Source: Rubrobacter sp. (GTDB lineage Bacteria > Actinomycetota > Rubrobacteria > Rubrobacterales > Rubrobacteraceae). From it: a stretch of DNA of 5,329 bases. Positions within the stretch are counted from its first letter, which is position 1, and each line of letters opens with the position of its first letter. The stretch is taken from NCBI GenBank assembly GCA_016781775.1, contig JADDPR010000046.1:1-5329 (forward strand), in the 5' to 3' direction. The position numbers and the translations under genes are program-made. Of this stretch, positions 1 to 5,041 are shown one piece after another. A model generated the notes under the pieces. It was given only the letters and a program-made list of their open reading frames with translations, searched no databases and was not told the origin of the DNA.

Positions 1-56
1 CAGAGCCCTCGGAGGAGCGGCATCGTAGTTGGTGGCGCAGGCTCATCGACGGCTGA
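1..56 (+). CDS. C-terminal end of an unidentified rightward gene (partial)
   Basis: The frame starting at base 3 reads EPSEERHRSWWRRLIDG and ends with TGA at 54-56. Most of its codons end in G or C, as in the real genes of this window, whereas the longer open frame from base 1 has poor third-position GC. A basic, tryptophan-rich tail of the type SWWRRL is common at the end of small DNA-binding or recombination proteins of high-GC bacteria, but this is only a resemblance and 17 residues cannot identify the family. The rest of the gene lies to the left of the window. No clear terminator follows the stop codon. Confidence 0.4.
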   Translation, partial: EPSEERHRSWWRRLIDG

Positions 57-249
57 GGTTCTTTTAATCCACCCACACGTAATTTGTTTCTGGGATCCAG
101 CTTCAACCATCCCCTGGTGCCGGGCCCTCCTTTCTTTGCCTAACGCGAGATGAAGCCCGCACGGTCCAACCTATAGCCGGGGTCAATACCATATTGCCTC
201 GAAACTGCATGGCCTTTCTGAGGCATACTCGCGTGTCTAAGAGGGTCGT

Positions 250-327
250 GGGGCTGCTCCCAGATCCGACTCTTAATCCTTATGAGCGCGGTTGCCCGCA
301 CCACACAAGCATTCACCGCGCAGCCCC
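250..327. repeat. Nested inverted repeats, possible structured RNA
   Basis: GGGGCTG at 250-256 is complementary to CAGCCCC at 321-327, and GCGCGGT at 286-292 to ACCGCGC at 315-321. The two share base 321 and would stack as an outer and an inner helix. No coding function or known family is apparent. Read on the minus strand, the 18 bases at 326-309 match 15 of 18 bases of the plus strand at 5221-5238, inside the structured RNA at the right end. The partner sequences that build the right-hand structure are absent here, so the match may be chance. Confidence 0.35.
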
Positions 328-461
328 CGTCCTCCCGTCCCTGCTCGATCCTACTCAACCACGCGCCGGGGCTGCCGAATACGTGCGCTTCTGGCCCCAG
401 AAACTCCCCCACCGAAGCCCTTCCTCGGAGAGCTTCGGAGCTAGTCTAAGGAGCCTCCCGG

Positions 462-546
462 GGCGGTTTTAGGAGATGAATCCCCGCTCTTAATGATTTC
501 GCGAAAAAAGAGGCCCCGAGAATCCCCGAAGGCCGATAAAACCGCC
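462..546. repeat. 10-bp perfect inverted repeat enclosing a small hairpin and a direct repeat
   Basis: GGCGGTTTTA (462-471) and TAAAACCGCC (537-546) are exact reverse complements 65 bases apart. Inside lie CTCTT (487-491) and AAGAG (508-512), which can also pair, and the direct repeat GAATCCCCG at 478-486 and 520-528. The function is unknown. The T-rich end of each arm is reminiscent of a terminator, but the spacing is too wide for a normal one. Confidence 0.4.
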
Positions 547-557
547 GATTGCGCCGC

Positions 558-583
558 CCGTACTTGCCGGAAAACGGGTACGG
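558..583. repeat. Two-part hairpin
   Basis: CCGTAC (558-563) pairs with GTACGG (578-583). CCG (567-569) pairs with CGG (575-577) around the loop GAAAA, with three unpaired bases (TTG) on the left arm. It lies in the same leader as the palindrome at 609-636 and is one of several folds upstream of the gene at 719. Confidence 0.35.
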
Positions 584-608
584 AGGGAGTCCTGGAAGAA
601 AACAACCC

Positions 609-636
609 CATGGAGGTCCCCCGGGGGACCCCCATG
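609..636. repeat. 28-bp palindrome with one mismatch
   Basis: The core GGTCCCCCGGGGGACC (615-630) is a perfect 16-bp palindrome. CATGG (609-613) and CCATG (632-636) extend it, and the only mismatched position is A614/C631. There is no U-tract after it, so it is not an ordinary terminator. Its position about 80 bases before the start at 719 would suit a protein-binding site, a cruciform, or a very stable hairpin in the leader of that gene. Confidence 0.5.
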
Positions 637-700
637 AGAGCGCCCCGAAAGAGGGCTCCGGGCTCATAATACGGGCCAAGAAGAACGCGGGGTTGCAGAG

Positions 701-710
701 GGAGGAGGAG
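701..710 (+). promoter_or_regulatory. Ribosome binding site for the gene at 719
   Basis: GGAGGAGGAG ends eight bases before the ATG at 719-721. This strong Shine-Dalgarno match fixes the start of the zinc-ribbon gene. A CATAAT box at 665-670 could be its -10 element, but no -35 box is visible at the right distance. Confidence 0.7.
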
Positions 711-718
711 AGCCCGGC

Positions 719-1105
719 ATGGGCGGCGTAGGTTCGGGCAGACGGCGCGGCGAAGGCGAGAGGGCCAAGAAGCGGACCACCAACCAGCACCCCGCGCTGG
801 ACGTGCGATCCCTCAAGCGCGACGGAACGATACGCCCGGGCCAAGAGCGGGTTGACGTCGTGGCGCACTTTCGTAAGCGCGCGGGGGCGACGTCACCGGG
901 CCCGGAGCGGGTAGAAGTCGCGGCGCGCCTCGGCCTCGCGTGGACGCCCTGCAACTACGGCGGCTCAAGGCCTTGGTTTCTGTGCCCGGGGGCCGGGTGC
1001 GGCCGGCGCGCGGCGATCCTCTACGGGCCGACGAGCCCCCCGCTGTGCCGCCTGTGTCTTGGCCTCGCCTACGCCAGCCAGAGCCGCGCGGCAAGCGAGG
1101 ACTGA
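719..1105 (+). CDS. Small zinc-ribbon protein of an uncharacterised mobile-element-associated family
   Basis: The 128-residue product starts with MGGVGSGRRRG and ends with a cysteine-rich domain. The order GGxGSGRR, then DVRxLKRDG, then WTPCxxGGxRPWFxCP, CGRR, CxxC and LAYASQ matches a widespread family of hypothetical proteins known to me from mobile or accessory regions. Its biochemical role is unknown. Cys89 and Cys94 (spacing 4) with Cys110 and Cys113 (spacing 2) are the likely zinc ligands; Cys78 is also conserved in the family as I remember it. The part between residues 28 and 70 is odd: family members carry a longer beta-rich segment with tryptophans there, while this one has two or three imperfect copies of a segment ending PGxERV(D/E)V (DNA units at 800-853 and 854-913). 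It may be a derived or partly decayed member. The gene converges on the primase gene. Confidence 0.75.
   Translation: MGGVGSGRRRGEGERAKKRTTNQHPALDVRSLKRDGTIRPGQERVDVVAHFRKRAGATSPGPERVEVAARLGLAWTPCNYGGSRPWFLCPGAGCGRRAAILYGPTSPPLCRLCLGLAYASQSRAASED
800..913 (+). repeat. Imperfect tandem duplication inside the zinc-ribbon gene
   Basis: Bases 800-853 (18 codons) and 854-913 (20 codons) both start with GACGT, share the block AAGCGCG in the middle and end with similar CCGGGC...GAGCGGGT sequences. A third partial copy starts at 914 (GAAGTCGCGG). In the protein this gives repeated PGQERVDV and PGPERVEV. The reading frame is kept throughout. Confidence 0.55.
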
Positions 1106-1121
1106 CCACCCGGAGAATACG

Positions 1122-1138
1122 GCCCTTTCGGGGCTTTG
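1122..1138 (+). terminator. Weak possible terminator after the zinc-ribbon gene
   Basis: GCCC (1122-1125) and GGGC (1131-1134) form a short stem with loop TTTCG, followed by TTTG. It sits 17 bases after the stop codon at 1103-1105. The stem is short and the U-run poor, so this is a tentative call. Confidence 0.3.
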
Positions 1139-1159
1139 ATGAATCGTCCGGAGCGCCGA

Positions 1160-1201
1160 GTAGTGTAGTAGGCGGAGAAGATCCCCGCTTCTTCACACTA
1201 C
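1160..1201. repeat. Nested inverted repeat between the convergent genes, with a GTAGTGTA motif
   Basis: GTAGTGT (1160-1166) pairs with ACACTAC (1195-1201), and inside it GAAG (1177-1180) pairs with CTTC in 1188-1194. It lies 27 bases beyond the primase stop codon. It could act as a terminator-like fold for either gene, although no U-tract follows. The octamer GTAGTGTA also occurs twice in the promoter at 4846-4875, so a regulator site is an alternative. Confidence 0.4.
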
Positions 1202-1227
1202 GAGCACCAGCGTGTTTCGAGCCGGCG

Positions 1228-3936
1228 TCAGTCTGCCCTCGAGCGTTCCAGGAGGTCGCGTATCCAAGCCTCGACCGTCGGGCGCACCTCGTCCCGGCGT
1301 CCGGCAACGGTACCGAACGCCCCGTAGGCGACGCTCGCCACAAGGGGGGTAAACAGCTGCGAGGTGGTTCCTCCCTCCGCCGCGCACCGCTCGGCCTGGC
1401 GGAGCAGGTCCTTGGGTGGGTCAGCTAGATAAGCTGCAACTTCGGGAGACACGCCTTTTGTTTTGCCAAGGTCCCCTACGGCATCTTGCGAAACCGTTGG
1501 GGAGGGTTCGAAACGGTTGTTTTGTTTCCCCGGCGTTTTGTGAGCTTCGCGGGGGGATATGGTTTCAACTGTTTCGGACCGTTTCGACTGTTTCGGATCG
1601 GGCCCATCGGGAGCAGGATTTTCGGGCCCAACACCGCCCCCGTCGTCCGGACCGTTGTGGGTAAAAAGACCGATCCCGTACCAGACCTTTCGGCGCGTCT
1701 TGGGATCCCTGCCGGCGCGGAAGCCGCGCTCCCTGAGCATGGACCCGAAACGTGTCTGCGTCTCGGGGTTCTCACCGGCGGACGTGCACCAACCCTTGTA
1801 GGCATCGTAGAGCGGGGTCGCATCGGCGTGGGCGTCCTCGTGCAGCACGCAGCGCTCCTCCATAAAGGCGGCCAGCACGTCCATCTCGGCGCGGTAGGCG
1901 TCTGTGGCCACGCGCACCTCTTCGGGCTCTCCGAGGCCGTTCTCCCGCCAGTCGAGGCAGCCGCGCACGGCCCAGGCCAGGATGCCGGATCTCTCGGCGC
2001 GGAGCATCTCGGGGAGCTTCTTGTTCTTCTCGTGCTCGGGGATCGTTACGTCGAATGGCACGAGCTTTATACGCCTCCAGATGGCGTGATCGGCGCCGCG
2101 CACAACGGGCTTGTGGTTGGCGGCGAGGAGCAGCTTGTGCGTCGCTTCGAATTCCCAGAAGTCCTCCCGCATGCGCCGAGCCTTGATCCGGTCTCCCCCG
2201 GTAAGCTGCTTCACCAGAGACTCGGCCAGGCGCTTCCCCTCCTCCACCTCGATGGAGGCCACTAGACGCGCGCCTTTTAGGTCGGCGAGCTCGGTGGGGT
2301 GGGAGCTCGCCTTGACCGTGAGCAGCTCCGGCGCGGCTTGCTTGCCGTACTCACCCAGGGTATCGAGCAGCGCGTTGATGATCGTGCTCTTGCCGTTCCC
2401 GCCGAGCCCGTGCAAGAAGACCAGCACCTGCTCCGACGTGTCGCCCGTCAGGCAGTACCCGACGAACCGCTGAAAAAATCTGCGCAGTTCGGGACTCGGC
2501 AGCAACCTCTCGAGGACCGCTTCCCAAGTGGGCGCTTCGGCGTCCGGGTCGTACTCTACGGGTGCCAGCTTGGTGATGAGGTCCTCTCGCCTGTGCTCGC
2601 GTAGCTCCCCGGTACGGAGTTCTACGGTGCCGTTTTCGACGTTCAGGAGCCACGGATCTTTGTCGAGGTCCTCGGGTCGTACGGGGATCCCCGGCTCGGA
2701 CTCGGCCAAGACAACCATCGCCTCGACTCGGCTTCGGGCTTCGGAATTGATCGCGTGTTGGGCCAGCTGCTTGCGAAGCTCGGCGTACTCCGGCTTCTCG
2801 GCCTCCCCGTAGATCGATCGCGTGGTCTCTTTGGCCCGCCGTCCTACCTCGCCTGTGTCGTCCACCCTCCACCGGGTGCCGTCGTACCCAAGCCATTTTC
2901 TCCAAGCGTGGATGTAGCGCAGGTCTTGACCGTGCCGGGCGACGAGGCGCTCGGCGTTGCCCATATCGGTGGTGTTGTACGGCATGTTGGCGGGGCGTTT
3001 GCCGTCACCGCGTACGAGATCCTCAAACTCTTTGTCGACCCGGGTGTTGCGGGGCCTGTGTCTCGGCGGCGAGTAGGACGCGGTTTTGCCCGACAGAGCC
3101 TTCGCGATGGTGTCCCTGAGGTAAGTCCGGTGTTTGTCCCACTTCTCACGCTTGCACCCCGAACCGCGCATGATGCGCTCGATCTGCGCCTCGTCCTGCG
3201 TATAGAACGCGATCCTTCTCGCCAGGCTGAGGTCCCGTTCTGACTTGCTCTTGAACTGCCCTCCGCCCCGGTAGACGGCGCGGAACTCGGCTCCGTTCTT
3301 TGCGTTCTCCGCCCGACGAACGACCTCGGCGTCGGTAAACGCGGGGCTCGTGGCCGGCGCCCGCTCCGCCGAAAGAGTGTCGCCCCTTCTAAGGTACTCA
3401 TAGAACTCGTCGGCGGCGGCTTGCGCTTCCCTGATCGGCGCATCGTGCACCACGGCGCCCGTCACGGTGAAGAACCTCCCGGAGCTATACAGCTCGCCTT
3501 CGGGCCGGTTGGTCCCCTTGGGGAGTTTCGCTTTGCAGATGATGTGGAACCCGTTCCCCGACGGCGACCGCTCGGTGTAGGAGTCGAAGAGATCGATCCA
3601 GCGCCGCGCCTGATCCTCGGTCGCGTCGTCTATGTCCGCTCCGCAATATGGGTTGCCCTCGTGAAAGACGAAGCCGATGCCGTCGAGGCGGTCGTCCTGC
3701 TGGTAGGCGTTGACCGCGTCCTCGAACGTCGTCCAGGTTGAGTGATCTGTGCTGTCGGCGCGCTTGCCGTTGACCTGATACAGGACCTTGGTCGGCTTCC
3801 CGTCGCGGTACTCGCGCTTCCACACAACCCACGCCTTTTCGGCCTTGAGCTCCCCGGGGATATTGTCGACGAGAAGCTCTTCTACCCCCTCAATCGCCTC
3901 AGCGCTGCTTTCGAGCCCGTCTCTGCTATTATGCAT
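1228..3936 (-). CDS. Primase-polymerase / D5-like superfamily 3 helicase (phage or plasmid replication protein)
   Basis: The 902-residue protein would start and drive replication of a phage, plasmid or integrated element by making primers and unwinding DNA. An archaeo-eukaryotic primase domain (about 27-185, NrS-1 or bifunctional PrimPol type) shows GADID (Asp101, Asp103), SPSGNGFH (His131) and SSGRFFTVTG (Arg154). A helical segment follows (about 205-285). Then come a D5_N domain (about 365-480) and an SF3 helicase with Walker A GLGGNGKST (510-518), an acidic Walker B region VASIEVEEG (559-567), motif C KLLLAANHKP (601-610, Asn607) and RR at 621-622. A D5-like C-terminal winged helix covers about 690-757. 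A proline/glycine-rich linker (760-830) and a helical tail (831-902) are extra. An in-frame TAA closely precedes the ATG. AAGGAG lies 14 bases upstream, a long spacing that suggests weak or regulated translation. All key catalytic motifs look intact. Confidence 0.92.
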   Translation of the reverse strand: MHNSRDGLESSAEAIEGVEELLVDNIPGELKAEKAWVVWKREYRDGKPTKVLYQVNGKRADSTDHSTWTTFEDAVNAYQQDDRLDGIGFVFHEGNPYCGADIDDATEDQARRWIDLFDSYTERSPSGNGFHIICKAKLPKGTNRPEGELYSSGRFFTVTGAVVHDAPIREAQAAADEFYEYLRRGDTLSAERAPATSPAFTDAEVVRRAENAKNGAEFRAVYRGGGQFKSKSERDLSLARRIAFYTQDEAQIERIMRGSGCKREKWDKHRTYLRDTIAKALSGKTASYSPPRHRPRNTRVDKEFEDLVRGDGKRPANMPYNTTDMGNAERLVARHGQDLRYIHAWRKWLGYDGTRWRVDDTGEVGRRAKETTRSIYGEAEKPEYAELRKQLAQHAINSEARSRVEAMVVLAESEPGIPVRPEDLDKDPWLLNVENGTVELRTGELREHRREDLITKLAPVEYDPDAEAPTWEAVLERLLPSPELRRFFQRFVGYCLTGDTSEQVLVFLHGLGGNGKSTIINALLDTLGEYGKQAAPELLTVKASSHPTELADLKGARLVASIEVEEGKRLAESLVKQLTGGDRIKARRMREDFWEFEATHKLLLAANHKPVVRGADHAIWRRIKLVPFDVTIPEHEKNKKLPEMLRAERSGILAWAVRGCLDWRENGLGEPEEVRVATDAYRAEMDVLAAFMEERCVLHEDAHADATPLYDAYKGWCTSAGENPETQTRFGSMLRERGFRAGRDPKTRRKVWYGIGLFTHNGPDDGGGVGPENPAPDGPDPKQSKRSETVETISPREAHKTPGKQNNRFEPSPTVSQDAVGDLGKTKGVSPEVAAYLADPPKDLLRQAERCAAEGGTTSQLFTPLVASVAYGAFGTVAGRRDEVRPTVEAWIRDLLERSRAD
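1489..1594. repeat. Cluster of seven GAAAC/GTTTC repeats inside the primase gene, iteron-like
   Basis: GAAAC occurs at 1490 and 1510 in the near-identical boxes CGAAACCGTTG and CGAAACGGTTG, exactly 20 bp apart. The reverse motif GTTTC occurs at 1524, 1562, 1571, 1581 and 1590, the last four spaced 9, 10 and 9 bp. CTGTTTCGGA is repeated at 1569-1578 and 1588-1597. The spacing is close to one or two turns of the helix. The DNA encodes the low-complexity linker (SKRSETVETIS and NRFEPSPTVS), where protein constraint is weak. Phased repeats within or beside a replication gene are typical of iteron origins, but the function here is inferred. Confidence 0.45.
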
Positions 3937-4002
3937 GATGCTTTATTCGACTCCTTCGTATCTATCGCCGATTACGTCGGAGGCTTCGGGCTCATGTGGT
4001 AG

Positions 4003-4048
4003 TGATGTCACCTTTTGGTGCGATGAAGTGCACTTTTTTGTGACATCA
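4003..4048. promoter_or_regulatory. Inverted pair of 19-bp sites upstream of the primase gene (operator or origin candidate)
   Basis: The unit TGATGTCAC-N6-GTGC occurs at 4003-4021 on the plus strand and again, reversed, at 4048-4030. The outer TGATGTCAC/GTGACATCA arms are a perfect 9-bp inverted repeat. Each unit also contains its own dyad CAC-N6-GTG, and AAGTGCACTT (4026-4035) between them is a perfect palindrome. The site lies 67-112 bases upstream of the primase ATG, a natural place for a repressor operator; the XRE protein encoded at 4169-4375 is a candidate ligand. A binding site for the primase/helicase itself at an origin is the main alternative. Confidence 0.6.
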
Positions 4049-4072
4049 TGTTAAGCTGATTCCTAAACCTTA

Positions 4073-4134
4073 GAGGAGGTAAGGGTGCCAGCGTGTATGG
4101 TTCCCGGAGCCTCGAGAAAAGCCGCGGGGCCTAA
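4073..4134 (+). other. Strong ribosome binding site with no normal gene behind it; possible short leader or gene remnant
   Basis: GAGGAGGT at 4073-4080 is the best Shine-Dalgarno match on the plus strand of this region. It precedes GTG at 4085, whose frame runs to 4279 straight through the terminator hairpin and antisense to the repressor gene. GTG at 4093 gives 13 codons (MYGSRSLEKSRGA), with the TAA at 4132-4134 in the terminator loop. Neither product is recognisable. It may be a leader peptide, the scar of a deleted gene, or chance. Confidence 0.25.
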
Positions 4135-4148
4135 TCCGCGGCTTTTCT
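4115..4148 (-). terminator. Strong intrinsic terminator after the repressor operon
   Basis: AGAAAAGCCGCGG (4115-4127) and CCGCGGCTTTTCT (4136-4148) form a perfect 13-bp stem with an 8-base loop. On the minus strand the hairpin begins 20 bases after the XRE stop codon and its descending arm ends in CTTTTCT. The A/T-rich base of the stem makes it nearly symmetric, so it can also stop plus-strand transcription. It separates the repressor operon from the primase gene, which should therefore have its own promoter. Confidence 0.8.
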
Positions 4149-4168
4149 TCTGCCGTGCGTCTACGACA

Positions 4169-4375
4169 CTAGTCCCTCCCCTCTTCCAACAAGTCCCTCA
4201 GGGGAACGTCCAAAGCGGCGCAGAGGCCTTGGAGGGTTCTTATCGTGGGGGACACGCGCTCCCTCTCGATGCGGGATAACTCTTCCCGGCTGATACCCGC
4301 CTTTTGGGCGAGGTGGTTCTGCTTCATACCGCGCTCGTCTCGCATGTTCCTGATGTGGCGCCCGATCCCCAACAA
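4169..4375 (-). CDS. XRE/Cro-type helix-turn-helix repressor
   Basis: This 68-residue protein consists of almost nothing but one HTH_3 domain, GIGRHIRNMRDERGMKQNHL to VPLRDLLEEG. Helix 2 and the recognition helix fall in KQNHLAQKAGISREELSRIERERVSP (about 18-43), with the typical ISREELSRIE signature. Such proteins bind operator DNA as dimers and control lysogeny, plasmid copy number or mobile-element genes. The open frame starts with TTG at 4375, directly followed by a second TTG; no ATG is available in frame and no good Shine-Dalgarno is visible, so translation may depend on ribosomes arriving from the upstream gene, which ends 22 bases earlier. The exact start is uncertain by a few codons. 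Likely targets are its own operon promoter and the site upstream of the primase gene, but neither is shown. Confidence 0.85.
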   Translation of the reverse strand: MLGIGRHIRNMRDERGMKQNHLAQKAGISREELSRIERERVSPTIRTLQGLCAALDVPLRDLLEEGRD

Positions 4376-4397
4376 ACGCTCATTGCTCGCCGGCGGA

Positions 4398-4817
4398 TTA
4401 ATTGTTCGCTACCTCACGCTGCCTCGACCTACTCGGGGGAATCTCCACGCCGCCCTGTTTCAAGTCGACCGCCAGGATGCCGTCATCCCGCTGCTCTACC
4501 TCATAGCGTCGCGAAACGCTGTGGTCTATCCCATAGTGGTTCACGAACGATAAGCAGTTGACCGTGTAATTCGACGGCTTGCTCCCCGGGGTTCTTCCGA
4601 GCACCGGTTTCACGGGGAATGCGTATGGCTCTCCGGGTGTGGCCGCTTTCAAGCCAATAACCCGATCCGGTTTGCTAAAAAGCAGTTCGATTTCCTCGGG
4701 CTCCCCAAGTAGCTCGAAAGTTGCGCGGTTAAAGGAGAAGTTCCCCCGTTTATTCACCGTGACGAATGGGCCCTTGGACGTAGGCGCAGTTGTTCTTTCG
4801 AATCGCTCGAACTCCAT
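4398..4817 (-). CDS. Uncharacterised 139-residue protein, first gene of the repressor operon
   Basis: I recognise the overall pattern as a recurring hypothetical family: ERFER near the start, PFVTVNKRGNFSFN, then ELLGEPEEIELLF, DRVIGLKAA, YAFPV, SNYTVN, and FVNHYGIDHSVSRRYEVE. No function is known to me. The first 60 residues read as alternating strands and a helix (RGNFSFNRATFELLG), a layout that recalls small DNA-binding beta-hairpin folds, but this is a guess. I start it at the ATG at 4817, because GAGGAG lies just upstream and homologs begin at this point. The longer frame from 4916 lacks a Shine-Dalgarno and would run through the promoter. The C-terminus is basic and ends 22 bases before the XRE gene, so the pair is probably co-transcribed. 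Confidence 0.75.
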   Translation of the reverse strand: MEFERFERTTAPTSKGPFVTVNKRGNFSFNRATFELLGEPEEIELLFSKPDRVIGLKAATPGEPYAFPVKPVLGRTPGSKPSNYTVNCLSFVNHYGIDHSVSRRYEVEQRDDGILAVDLKQGGVEIPPSRSRQREVANN

Positions 4818-4840
4818 GGGTCTCCTCGTGTTCGTTGCCA

Positions 4841-4877
4841 CAGTCGTAGTGTAGCGGAGTTGATTGTGTAGTGTAAA
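4841..4877 (-). promoter_or_regulatory. Promoter of the repressor operon
   Basis: Read on the minus strand, TTTACA (4877-4872) and TACACT (4853-4848) are separated by 18 bases, a good housekeeping-type -35/-10 pair. Transcription would begin near 4841, giving a leader of about 24 bases before the ATG at 4817 that includes the GAGGAG site. The placement supports the short version of the first gene. Confidence 0.55.
4846..4875. promoter_or_regulatory. Two direct repeats of GTAGTGTA over the promoter (likely operator)
   Basis: GTAGTGTA occurs at 4846-4853 and 4868-4875, starts 22 bp apart, about two turns of the helix. One copy covers the -10 box and the other the -35 box, so a bound regulator would block RNA polymerase. 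The XRE protein encoded in the same operon is the obvious candidate for autoregulation. A third copy lies at 1160-1167. Confidence 0.5.
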
Positions 4878-5041
4878 GTGTCGTAGGTCCACTCGATAAT
4901 TGTCGATGTCAAGCATGTCGTAGCGACATACGGAATATCTTGTGAATATTTGGGCGCGAATACCGTCTTAAGGCTAGCTAAAGTGGTGATGTTGTAGGAG
5001 TCGCAGGGGTTGTCTGAGTATCACAAAGGGGAGAGTGCAAA

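Larger units (their letters stand above)
57..718. other. Long gene-poor stretch rich in inverted repeats
   Basis: I find no convincing coding region in these 660 bases. The open frames at 140-412 (minus), 194-472 (plus) and 446-868 (minus) lack good ribosome binding sites, show no recognisable motif, and disagree with the codon pattern of the real genes. What the stretch does hold is secondary structure: nested repeats at 250-327, a 6-bp hairpin with a 2-base loop at 389-402, a 10-bp inverted repeat at 462-471/537-546, a two-part hairpin at 558-583 and a large palindrome at 609-636. It could be a 5' leader of the gene at 719, an origin or attachment region, or an unknown RNA. Confidence 0.5.

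Noticed and set aside
24..43. Second omega RNA fragment at the left edge (CGTAG, GGTGGC, GCAGGC in order)
   Set aside because: The words resemble those around 5111-5130 but no matching helices surround them, and the region overlaps a probable gene end.
54..80. tRNA 3' end or attachment site suggested by GGTTC...AATCC
   Set aside because: The loop is too long for a T-arm and no acceptor, D or anticodon arms can be found upstream.
1..150. Open frame from the first base to about 150
   Set aside because: Its third codon positions are not GC-rich and no motif is visible; frame 3, ending at 56, has the expected codon pattern.
446..868. Minus-strand frame of 140 codons
   Set aside because: It crosses the palindrome and hairpins and the start of the zinc-ribbon gene, with no motif and no ribosome binding site.
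1486..2265. Long plus-strand frame of 259 codons and other frames opposite the primase gene
   Set aside because: They are antisense shadows of a clearly conserved protein, caused by high GC at third positions.
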